Assembly: GCA_019787685.1 (NCBI GenBank)
Contig: JAHNUO010000015.1
Coordinates: forward strand, 434,001-498,000
Length of the DNA: 64,000 bases
Direction: 5' to 3'
Origin: Chiua virens
Lineage: Eukaryota > Basidiomycota > Agaricomycetes > Boletales > Boletaceae
Part shown: positions 1 through 12,600 of the stretch, in pieces
Layout: each line of letters starts with the position of its first letter
How positions within the stretch are numbered: position 1 is the stretch's first letter
Notes under the pieces: generated by a model
Databases searched by the model: none
Told to the model about the DNA's origin: nothing
The model's input: only the letters and a program-made list of their open reading frames with translations
Made by a program: the position numbers and the translations under genes

Positions 1-61
1 CGAGCACGAGCCGAGTAAGCATGAGTACGGCGCATGCCAAGACAAACCAGAGGATACTCAC

Positions 62-246
62 CGACGTCGGCAGTGCGACGGAAAGATGTCGCTAGAAGTG
101 TACTTGGCGATAGAGGACGGCGGATGCATCCAAAACGACTTGGTTTGCTCTTCAATGGGTAATGTGGGGCACGGAGGTAACCCCATGGTAACACCACGTT
201 TCTCGGGATGGCTGCTCTTAGTACCGGTGCCATCATGTTGGAGAAG
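62..246 (-). CDS. Possible exon of an unidentified gene at the left edge
   Basis: A short open stretch on the minus strand lies between a good acceptor (cttccag at 253-247) and a strong donor (gtgagt at 61-56). The predicted peptide has no motif I recognise. If real, the gene continues beyond base 1, so this would be an upstream exon of a gene downstream of MSH4 on the same strand. A second frame beyond the donor encodes a hydrophobic stretch of about 20 residues at bases 60-1, which could be a membrane segment or chance. The evidence is only splice signals plus an open frame. The rest of 1-630 shows nothing else I can support. Confidence 0.25.
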
Positions 247-630
247 CTGGAAGCGCGAAACACAATTACCCATGATCTGTGAAATAAGGGGAATATTGAG
301 TACACAACTATAAGAGGATGGTCGGGGAGAAGAAGCGTAAAGGCTGAACAGCCCATTCCACCGTGTGTGGGGGTAGATATAGGCTCGGCCCACCCAATCG
401 GGAAGCCACTAGTGTGGTGACACCCGATCTATAATTCGGGAGCGATGTATTTATGATGCCGTAATCCCTATCACAGGAGATAACGATACGACAGGAAGAA
501 TTCACCACTACATATTTTTGTTAAGTAAGACGGAATCCCAGAATCGCGTGGGCGCGTGACAACGATGGCCATGTCCCTGGTCCCTCAAGGGGCAAAAAGA
601 AATTTGAACTGCAAAGACACATCGTGCGAG

Positions 631-3600
631 TCAAACACCAGTCTCGTGGAAAACCCTGATAAGGTCCTTCTGAAATCGAGCAAGGTACGCGACCAGTTCC
701 TCGTCGGGAAGTGCGGCATAGTCCAACGCTTGCGTGAGTTGCGAGCGGAGCTTGAGAATCAGGTCGGTCAACCCGAGTCTGGGTCTGATCTAGAAGACAA
801 GGGGCAACAGGAACGTACCTTGATGACGGCGCGGCGTCTTGCTGTCGTGATCGTCGTTTCACTCTCTTCTTCTCTTCGCGCATGCAGGTCCGCCAGCGCT
901 TTCGCAACTCGCCTACCTTCTTCGATCACATCGTCGGGCAAATCGGCAAGTCGGGCAAGTTCCAGGCCTACGATTCGCGATTTACTATTCCAGTAGTAAC
1001 TCGTCCTTCGGCAAGGACGACCAACCATAATGATCCAGGTCTTGAGGAGGACCGTCCGTTATTCTGTATCGAGTGAGGAATGAGTGGTAACGCGCCTGGA
1101 TGTCACCTACTTGTACTTGAACACCATTCCGAGGCTCGATGCTGATTGTCGTGTGCGCTAACGGAGCATCCCTGTCATATCAGAAAATCTGAGAAAAGTG
1201 GCTACTGACCTGGACAGAAAGATGCAGACTAAAGAATGACCGGACAATCATGCACTCATTATCGTAAATAAACGCTTACTTCACTGCCGAGGGCTGTAGG
1301 GAGAGTGTCCTCGACAATTCATGAAAATGGCTAATGGGAAGCTGAAACCACGGTGATGCATTTCAAGGAAGGGAGCACGCACGTTGCGAAGAGTACAAAG
1401 CACTGCAAACAACACGTCAGCAGAGTCGAATGCCAACAGTATCCTACCTTAATCTTGATGAGTTCCTCTGCAATGGCGTGTGCGATCCCTGCACCCTCAC
1501 AAGGAGAAGTTCCGCGTCCCAACTCATCCACCAGGACAAGTGTTTTGGGTGTTGCGAGGCCTGTTCATGGTGTGAGCACACACGCGACGAAAATGAATAC
1601 ACTTCCCTAGTATCATTGCCGAGGTGACCATTTCGTTCGCAAATGTGCTCAGGTTTTTCTCTATATCATCATCATTAGACAGTCGAGATAAGAGGGCATC
1701 ATGAATTCTGGAAACATTGACATAATGATTCGTGATCTTGCCTGCGAATCAGACAGCTTACCGAAAGCTTGCATAGTCCGCAGGAACGAAGCAACCACAC
1801 ATTGCCATAGTGACCAAGAGTCCGGTCTGACGAAGGTATGTACTCTTCCCTGAATTCCTATCAGGTAACGCATTATGTGCCCAATATCAGGCGTACCAGA
1901 CATGCTGAGCATCAAACTATCAAGCCATTACCTGACGGAATAAGAAATCCGCTCACTTTGGGCCCTGGATGATTTGGAAGTGAGAGGCATCACAACAATA
2001 AATGTCGTTCGCAACCAATGTCCCGGCAGCATGCACCGTTTCAAGAATCGGGTGCCGACCCGATTTGACTGCAAGTGTACCTGTAAACTCTGGACGGACT
2101 ACCCGATCATACAACGTCCTTTAGCAGGACGACTCGCACATGAGCGAAGACATCACCATAATTTCTCACTGAGAATAGGATCAACACGAACCACGCTTTG
2201 CAAGTCAACACTCACTTATCGACGCATGCGCAAACGACCAAAGCAGGTCAATCAAGGCCACCTGACAGTGTGAGAAATTGACGACATGAAGAGGGGGAAC
2301 ATACCGCTTCAGATGCCGTGTATAGAGCACCAGAGTGGGACAGAATTTCAGTCACCAGTTCCTGGATAATCCTGGTAGTGTCGTTCAGCGCATATATGCT
2401 TGATTGGGCTCATACTTACTTGTCACTGAGAATCAGTGTCTCATCCAGCGCGTCCTTCATCCGTGCATTCGTCTTCTTCTATAAATATTCATCATGGAAG
2501 TCGCCTAATGTCAAAAGCAAAGCAAGAAATGACACACCAATTCCATGCTTGAAAATAGCCACCTTCCCTTTTGTGCAGAAACGTTCAAGAAGCCTCTGGG
2601 AAGTTCACCTTCCAAATCATCCTTCTTCAGTGCAAAGACAAATCTACTTTCTTGATAGACCAATGTGATCGGCAACTCATGCTTCTGCGATAACGCTGTA
2701 TTCAACTGGTAGATATCGCCAACGTTCTCCCGAAAGGTTTCGCGCGCCACGTCGAGGAGGCGGTTACGGTTAGCCTAATGTGAAGTGGTTCAACTCTTTG
2801 GGATCAAAGAGGTCAAGCCACTCGCCTTAACAGCATATACTCTGGCATTGACAGCCGCGAGACCACCCTAAGTGTAAAGCGACGTCAGCGAACGCGGGGT
2901 AATCCTGAGCACTGGTGGTCGCACCTTGTTCGAACCGACGCCATCATTCAAATTATCGGCAATGAGGTCGGCAATAAGGGCAAGGCGATTATCCGAGATC
3001 ATCTAGAGGATGCATCAGACGGAAATCGTATTCCTGGGAGTCACTCATGCCGACCTCGTGCATGAGCTGCAGGAGCTGTGCATTGCTATTTGTCAGTGCC
3101 TTCCGCAAAAATGGCAGGGTTCGGATGACACTCTGAAGCGCAAGCATCTGGGACACCCGAGAGGAGGCAGACTTGGCGGAATTCGATGGGCGAACTTCGA
3201 ACGATGCAAGCTAAAATTAAACGTATGAGCCGATGCCAGAAGAAAGGGCCGGATCTGCTGACAGATGAGATCAACTTGTCAAAGTCCATCTTGTTGAGAG
3301 ACCTGAGCGCATTGCGCGTCTCCGAGAACCGATCTTCATTCTCCACGAGCTCTGCATTATGCGTCAGTATAGAAACGCAAATGGAGGAACATCAAAGTGC
3401 CTGCTACTGCATCGAGACGGGCATTGATAGCCTCGAGCCCTAGCACGTTCGACGTTTTCTCGTCAATCAATTGTCAGACGTCACAAACACAAGGTCACTT
3501 ACCCGTCAACGGCGCCAAAATGTTTGTGCGCAACAACCGAGACGCCATCGCCGTGTACGTGTGATTAAGAACACTGCGCCTATCGTCAACGATGTCCTAG

Positions 3601-6600
3601 AACACCCATCAAAGCACATTACCCAAAGAGCGTGTGAGACGACTTTTTGCGCATCACATTCTTGACGAGTTCGAGATTCTTCGCCGTCTCGGGGTCGATC
3701 ATCATCGTCCCCTCGACGGACGCGTAGCGAATACGCAGTGAACCAGGCGAAAAACGGGTGTTCATGCGGTTGTCGGCGTACTTGAACAATGCGGACGCGG
3801 CGGAGAGTGCATAGTACCTGTCGCAGCGTCAATCACAGCAACCATTCAAGACGCATATATATCACGAGACCGCAGATTTTCTGACAATGCCTTATAATAC
3901 ATTCTGAAGAAAGCTAAATTATATAATGGTAAAAAGGTCTTATTATTACTTTGCAACAGTAGGTCTGGTGAAGAATAAGTATCAAACAGTCAGTAATGAC
4001 ACACATCATGGGATTTGGTAATGGCCGGCAATGTTGACCAGTCTGGTACAGCTTTATATATTCTTTATAACAGTAGGCTGAGTGCATAACAAATGTCAGA
4101 CTGTCAGTGAAGATACCAATTATACAGTTTACATATTCCTCATAATGGTAGCTACAGTTGAAAACAAGTGTCGGACAGTTAGAAAAGACGTACTACTATC
4201 ACACAAGTCGGTAAAGGGCAAGGCCAATTAATTTGAGGGTAGTCGAAAATGTGTACCAAACATATCTTTACTAAGCAAAGATATCGATGCTTGCAACGTT
4301 CCCAACCCGAGTCCAACACACATTTCTGGCCAACTTTTTCATTCATGCTCGAGCTTCATCAATAGTACCACTCCGATGGCATTCTCAAATAAGTGTCAGG
4401 AAGGTGAAAGTGGGTCAGATATGCACGTATAGGAAGACTTTCGAACGATCAACCAGGTGGCGACAGTGAATAATTACCTGTAGCATGATTATGGCAGGCA
4501 AAGTGGATCATCCCGGGAGTAACGGCAACTGAAGGAAACGTTTTCACGTCGTCATCATTTTGATCGACCAAACGAATGATAGCAAATAGATAACCAGATT
4601 ATTCTGCTTCGTGATTTCGAATAGCCTAGTACAACGTTCGAATCGGACCCAAACGAGTTTAACTACTACTAGAAATACGGCGCTTCTTCAGTGACTTTGC
4701 CACAGACTTTTGGGCGGAATTATCTCGTTCAATTCGAAAAGAAAAGGTGGGCCCGAGTGCCGACCTGCCGCGGCAGCTCTCATTATTGCCATGTGTGAAG
4801 CGAAGTAACTGAGGGACTCGCCTGTTCCACCATAACAGAAGTTCGTCAACGAAATTTTTGTCCTCTTCAGTCTTGGTTTCTTCGAACCACTCCACTATGG
4901 CTTCATAGAACTCGTGGGTGTCAAATACACCATCGACGATCGCCCAAGAACCTGCAGAGGACAGGGCGAAACGAACCTGCAACGCAGTCAGTAATCCATT
5001 AGCATCAAATCCGGTATTAATTATGTTAACGGTAAACGACCAATTTACCTGGCAAGCCACATAGGCAATGGCGCGTGGCTGAACTGTTTGCATACCTATG
5101 AGTTTGGCCACGTTTGACCGCGTCCGTCTATCACCTCGGCGATGTTTCTTTCCAGCGGTTGGCTCGAGACCCTCATCGTCCAATGCGGAAGATGGAGAAA
5201 TAAAGATGGCTTTGAAGGCCTGGAGTGGAGAATCAATGACGATACCTACATTTGTGTGCAGAACATGCCTTGACTAAAATTTCGTTCTTAAACAGTCCGC
5301 TGTCGAGATTGGCAGGGTCTGACTGACCACCAGCATACAGGAAGGCCGGCCAAGATTGCGCGGTGACGAGAAAGTCGGGATGGAAGTCACGAATATTCTG
5401 CCGGTGACTGTTGGAATACATAGCCTTGTCAATTGAAATGTTTATGGCGCAGAGTTCACTCACATGGGAACGTTCCAGTCATAGTCAACTGGACACAGAA
5501 AACTTCCTGTCGCATCATTGTAGAACCCTCTCCCGCTCTTGTCTTCAGCGCTGAGGGGAGGCTCAGGCTTTGGTGTCTGCTGCATGAGCCAGTTCACGAC
5601 AAATACTTTAAGCCTGTGGGTATCATCAGTGCGGCCGGTGTCAGCACCTCGTTCGAGCTGCATTTACATCAGTCCTATTGCACAAAGTCCAAGGGAATAA
5701 ATTTCTGACCTGTAGTAGAGCATCGCCAAGTTCTGTCTGAGGGATGTCACGGATAGAGGGAATCCACCGCATAAGTTCCTTGTAAGATTTGTACAAACGG
5801 TTTTCCCTTGGGCGTGCCGTCAATCACACTGATAAGAAACTAAATGTAAAACAAAACGCACGCATCCGTGTGATTCACAATGTTCGCGTTGGCAACATGG
5901 GCTCGTCGGTCTGCCTCCGCCAACATGTCATTGACACTGTCGTGGAGAGACACAAGGCGTCTGATGAGTCGTCCTTTATAACGAAAACTTTGAACACTAC
6001 CAAAAAAAAAAGGTCAGGTCAACGAGCACACAGAACAATTGCAAGATACTCTGCAATTCAGATCTGTACTGGAGGTTGCGAGTATTCAGGCTACGGTCTT
6101 GCAAAGCGATAAGACGTGCCACTTGTTGCATCAAAAGAGTAGTATCAATGGTCTGGGACGGGGAGTCATCTGCACTTGACATTGTTCAGGGCGAGACGAA
6201 GATAACAGTCTAAGAGTGGAGGTCAACGATGCACGACAATATTCTCAAGATATTTAAGAACGTATTCACTGGACAAATTTCATTATCCGCGAGAACGCCA
6301 CGCACACATTGGACGACCATGGCCGTTGAGCCTCTCCACCCGAAATGGAAGGAGCTGTGTTAGCGTCGCTTCCGGGCCGCGCCACACGCATGGCATGGCC
6401 ATGGCCATACCAATGTTTTCTTGATGTACTGAAATGGAAGGACGTCTGCCGGACAGCGCCACCAAATGACACGGCCATGGCAATACCGAAGGCTTCCGCT
6501 TGTCTCAAAACATTGCATGACCGTGGCCATCACAGTGCCTTCTTGATGTACTATAGTGGAAGGGCGCCTGAATTGCTGCCGGGCAACGCCACCGGATAAC

Positions 6601-9600
6601 ACGGCCATGGGTATACCAGAGCCTCCTCTTGTCGTCTGAAAACAGAAGAAATCAGGTGTTTGGCGACAGGCCCTAACCAGCGAAGCGACTGAATAGAATT
6701 CAAAATTTTCCAGTACATCGAACACAATAAATCCCTACCTTTTCATTCCCGAGGTCTACTCACAGTGCACACCCTCCGTCCCCCACCTTTCATCGTTATG
6801 GCTAGGGCTTCCAACAGAAGGGATCTGCCCGAGGAGGTAGAGAAAATGGTTTTTTTGTTAGCGAGTAGAAAGCCGCGTGAACTGGCTAAGTACTCACGGG
6901 TAGCTCGTCGTGTACAAGAATGGTAAGGGCTCCTAACTGCGTCTTACATGAAGCTGAAATTCTTCCTGCGTAAGGATGGAGCCTATCCTTTACAAAAAAA
7001 TCAGTATCTCTTCTCAAGCCAACGCGAAAAGTCTTCTACTTTCGCTCGCTACGGGATCGAAGACAGTCCTACGCCTGCAAATCGGCACGTCTGTCTCCCC
7101 TGACATTGTTGCAATGCTCCTCCAACGTTGCCCTCGTCTGATCAACTTCGCTATACATGGGGAATGTAACAGCCTTCGTCAATTCTACATCATCCTCGAC
7201 GCGCTCAATAATCTCACGGACCTGAGGTACCTCTCGGTCGATCCTGCTCTGTTTTTTCAAACAGGCATCGTGCATCTTCCTGACACGCCCGCCTTCCATC
7301 GTGTTACACATCTGGATCTGACCATTGACTCAGCTTGGGAGATAGTTACTACCGGGCTTCAGTATTTCAATCGCTTGACACACTTGTCAATGACCCGGAG
7401 AATGAGTGGTACGGCGACTCACTGCTTACTGGCACTCCTCCAACGTCAATCGTTGAAGGTGATTTTGCTGTGGGTGGATGAAATCGAAGGTCAACCCAAA
7501 GCGATCAAGTATCTGCTGAAACGGAAGTTAGATGACCCAAGAATAGTTCTGTTTTGCCAGTCAATGAAGTCAGGTGGCAGTTTCTGGCTGCGTGCAGAGC
7601 GCGTGATCGCCTGGCGGAAGGAGAACGACAGTATGTATCATCCATGATACTTTCGAAATGAGACTAACCTTCGTAGTCACTACAGTAAAGCGTCCTACAG
7701 GGTTAGAGGGTATAACTTCACGTAGCGCTGCTCCGAAGGTCTATTAGTGATGTGACAAGTTTGGTGTTGTACATACTTTGGTGGATGGATCTAGATATGC
7801 GTTTGGTGCTCGAAAGAGAAATCAGTGTTAAGTACTTAAGTACATGGCGTAAAACTTACGATCCAGACTCTGGGTCGGTTTAAGGTGCATATCTGAGGCG
7901 CTTCAAAGAGTCTTCAACCCCACCGTCGCTCGATTCGAGATGGCAACGGGGCGACCCTATGGACACATAGTCCAAAAGCGTTATCTGTGCGACACGAAGT
8001 CAACACAGAGAGATCGATGATCTTTGAGCGGCGCAAAGCCAACTCGGTATGAGCCGATGATCCGTGGGACGAGGAGGCGTAGGAAGTGTCGGCGCAAGGT
8101 CTTCAAGTTGAGGGTGGCCAGGAGTGCCAGTATGGGTGCACGAGGGACCATGTCAATGATCCGGAAGGCGTCGATCTTGAGGGAGGGCTGTAACGAGAGG
8201 GTGGGATTTGCGACACGAGGTAATGAGCGAGTGTCATGAGAGGAAATGGGCGCGACGTCGCGGGAACCATCATGATGAGTTCTTTCATGGCAGATGTGAA
8301 ATGGCACCTGTCGTTTTCAGACTCAAATACTAACTCCGACACTTCGTGTACCACTTAATTGCAAGTGTCATCGAGTGCCGCAGTCTGAATGTCATATCAT
8401 GCCCCTCAGTGCTCAGTCTGAATCTCGTAGTCCCTCCCTTACCTCGTCAGTCGATTCAGCAATGTCATCTTCCTTACCCAGCCCACAGGAAGATGACCCT
8501 GTCCTTGTGCCTTCGCAATCGAAGTCCTCCGACAAGTTCCCATCCCGGACCTCCCACAGTCGTTTCAATCAGCTCAATCAACCCTTTCCCGATCCCTTTC
8601 CTCCCAATCGCTACCCTGAGACGACACCTCCCTCTTCTCCTCCTGACAATCGTCGAAAGAAACGGCTTCCGTCTCATTCCTCATCCAATCCGAAGCGACA
8701 ATACCATTACCACCCTTACATCCCCAGGGGAAAAGGACCTGTCCCCCCTGCGCTGCACTATGCAGCACAATCACTGGGGATAATGTCCCCCACCGATGTA
8801 ACGCTTGATGAAGTAGAGCAGGTACGTTGCATTGCGCGGGCCCGTCAACTAGCTCACATCCAAATAGGAGAAAGAAGGGTTTATTCAGGCCCTTTCTGCC
8901 ATGCCCGAAACCATTTTGATGTCGGCACTTGAAGCCAAACGGGCGGATCATGAGTGCATTGCCCTACGGCTTGCACTCGCGAAGGCAGAAATAAGATCCT
9001 CGGAGAAGCATATGGTCTTTTTGGCCAGTATGCATGACCAGCATGAAGGCGCCCACGCTGCTAGTGGGGCATGCCTTGATATATTTCATCGAGTCCTCAA
9101 TCCCCGCGGTAAAGAAGATGTCGAAGATAGTAAGCAATTTTACGAGGACACTCGTGTGGAGCGGCTTACGGCGTTGGCGGTTTCTGAGGCACACGTGGGT
9201 CAAATACAGGACGTGATTGGTCTACGACTTTCAGATCTGTTTGAAGGAGGCAGTGTTGAGCGACATGTATCCCATGGTTCGGAGGATTCAGACTTGAGCG
9301 GATTTAGCGATTCGGAGGATGTTCGACTCGTCTGAGGGATTTAAAGGGGATACATTACCGCTATCCTCACCCGCGGTGTCCCTTCTGTTGTAATCTTACT
9401 TTCTATTCCAAATCAAGTTTGTGTATGCCTATTGGTGTATGTTTTCATTTTATCTTAATGCCATATACCGAATGGGATCCTTCGACTTACACTGACACTG
9501 ATCACGATGGCGCACACCACCTCCCAGGTACGTATGTTACGCGTCACTGCGCACCAATGTGTATAAAGTATTGTTCAGTATTACTATCAGTATCCATCGG

Positions 9601-12600
9601 ACCCATCGCCAGACATTCCAGCCAGTAGTGGAAACACAAACCGTGATGTTGACCTCCAGGATCCCACCCTCGAGCCACAGCTTGCAACCGCTTCCAACAT
9701 CAACGCCGATATCGAATTGACAGGTGATGGGATTGAATGGTTCCCAGCCCCCCGGGATCCGATTCAAGCCCATGCCAACCGTATTGTCGCCCCCGAAAAT
9801 CCCATCCATACCCATGCGCACACGGGACCTAGTGAATGGGATCTCCAGTATACTCAGTCTATTGCCCATCAAATCCCCCCCGTTTATTATCGCCCCGAGC
9901 TTCCCATTCACTACGCTCAATCCGCTCACCTTGTTCCCCCCCCCATTCACTTTCACACTAAACCTGTCGCCCACCATCCGATTAACTATCCCGTTCATTA
10001 CACTTGTGCGACCTTGAGCCCTGTCGCCCTTGGGAATCCCGCACCCATCAACGTCAACAACGATGAACGGGGCGACGATATAAACCCTACCATCGCATCT
10101 TCGTCCATTACCCCTGCCGTTCCAAGTAAAAAGCGGGTGAGTCGTCGAAACATTTCAACCTGGCAATATATTAACAAATTAAGCAAGAAATACGAAATAC
10201 GTACCGTCCAGGCTTGCGGCGGCGGCGGCGGCGGCGACGACGACAGTGGTGGTGACAATAATGGCGGCAGCAAGGCACCTGCTGAGCTGCCTGTTGTGAA
10301 CCTTTCCCCCACCGCTATTCAGCTGATGTATAACCGCGTCAAAAACTACATCCGAGAAAGAATGGTCAGGGTGGAGGCAGTGATGACGGATAGTGGGCGA
10401 AACAACGAAATTACGGACGCCATGAACAACGCGAAACAAACCATCTTGGGTACCTCCAAGGCACAGCTCACGTCTGCAACTACGAAGAAAGTGCGCAAGG
10501 AGGCTGTCCGGCCGACCAGCGAAATTCTCCAGAAATGGAAGAATTATGTGGAGCCGCACGTCAACTCCACTCTCGGCCTGCGAAAAAGGCTTGAGTGGGG
10601 GGAAGCTAGCTGCCCACCAGAAGAAGCCATTGCTCACCGGTCTGCGAGGGCAAATGAAATCATACAATCGCTGAACTACGACCACCTACGCAACGGACCC
10701 AATTCTCCCCTCTTCACCGTACCATTCTTTCAGGATATGGTGATCGAACATTTATTTGTTCACTCACCGGAGTTATGGAGATATCTCGATCCTAACAACC
10801 CTCATCCGGCACTCGACAACCTCTTCGCGCTGGGAGTAGCAGCGATCGCTGCAGCGGTCGGAGAATATTCCGAAGGTCGGAGGGAGAAGCACGAGGTCAT
10901 ACCCACATCGTGGCGTATGGACTACATCAAGGCAAAGGATATGATCGCAAGTCTGAGGCAAGATCAGACGGAGAACTTACATTTGAATGAGATCCAGGAT
11001 TGGATCGTGCGCCAAAGATTCGTTGAACTCGAAGGAGCTAATTAACGTATCAAAAGAAGTATTAACACAATGGCAGCTTTACTTTGATGGAGTGCTTACA
11101 CTTGATGGAGTGCACGAAGCGAGGTCCATGGGGTGACCCCAGCAGATAGAGGGATATCGATGAGCTAAGGATGGAGTACCGCGGGGGAAGCACAATAACA
11201 AAGTGACTTTGATACTGTACTTACTTCGATGAAATAGATGAGGACAGGGTTGAAGGGGGAAAGCGCTTCTAAGTTCGACACGAGATCATCACAGAAAGAT
11301 TCGAGCGGCACAAAGCCAGCTCAGCGAGGTCCGTGGTCCGAGGAAGGTGACCCTATTAGACACCGGGGCGTTACATATCGACGACACTGGATAGTAATGA
11401 GTTTGATGGGGAGGAGTGCAGTAACACTGTACCTACCTTCGAGGAAGTGAACGAGGAGGAGAAAGGGATCGAGGAGAAAGGGCTTCGAAGGGCCTTCAAC
11501 CCCACTATCGCTCGATTCGCGGTGGCGATGGGGCGGCCCTATGGACACAAAGTCCAAAAGCGTTCTGTGCGCGACACAAAGTCAACGCAAAGAGAGATCG
11601 AGCGGCGCAAAGCCAACTCAGTGAGGATTCCGGGACGAGGGGGCGAGGCTGCGATGAACGTCGTCCAGGTGCAGAGGCGTCGCGCGGAGACAATCTTGAG
11701 GAGTAACAGTAATCCGATCCGAGGGACAAGGCGGCGGCGGCGGCGGCGTGGGAGCGGCAATCTCGTCAACGATGGCGATAGACGTCGGCCTTGAAGGGAC
11801 CTTCCAGGATGGCAGACGTCGGTGGTTAGTACGAGCCTACGAGCCCTTATTGCTTACGATTCAAGGGCACATCACTTACCGGGTGACCCACTTCAGCCTA
11901 CTGAATCCCTTCTACAATGGGTCGTTCGGATATATCCAGAGGGCGGGATGGAGGAGGCAACGTGTGACCAGTGTGATCGATGATCGATGATCCGTAACGC
12001 GGGAGTCAAGGATCTGTGGGTATACTGAGACGTTCCCAACGCTTGTAGAAAACAAGCAACAACAACAACAAATAATGCGTCCACACGGTCCACACGTCCA
12101 TCGGCAATAATTGAATCAGACAATAGACCCGTCTCAACCTATATAGCTACTTGGTTTTAATTCAGATCTACACCTCCCACCCCCCGCTTACATTCGAACC
12201 CTTCCTGATACTCTCTGCCTCGTTACCCCTCAGGACTGTCTTCGCGTGACGCCTCTGCACCTGGACGACGTTCATCGCAGCCTCGCCCCCTCGTCCCGGA
12301 ATCCTCACTGAGTTGGCTTTGCGCCGCTCGATCTCTCTTTGTGTTGACTTCGTGTCGCGCACAGAACGCTTTTGGACTTTGTGTCCATAGGGCCGCCCCA
12401 TCGCCAAGGGCCTTCAACCCCCCTGAGTCACTCGATTCGCGGTCGAATTCGCGGTCGAAGCTCTTTCCGTTTGAAATCCTTCTTCCCACTACCTCGTCGC
12501 CGCACACAGATCTCGCACCTCTGGTGGATACAGCCTTAGACTCTTTGTCAATACTGGTACTGTACCTAATCCCTGGTCCATCGGCACGATCTTGACCCAT

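Noticed and set aside
3430..3505. A frame break in MSH4 between exons 5 and 6.
   Set aside because: Using the acceptor gtgctag (ending 3,440) the junction becomes [16 protein letters not shown] in frame, so the gene is intact there.
3840..3870. CACTA-type terminal inverted repeat at the insertion edges.
   Set aside because: I looked for CACTA/TAGTG ends and matching flanks near 3,840 and 20,330 and found none convincing.
9537..9998. Minus-strand Gly-rich open frame opposite the gene at 9,507-11,045.
   Set aside because: It is the complement of the low-complexity N-terminus of that gene.
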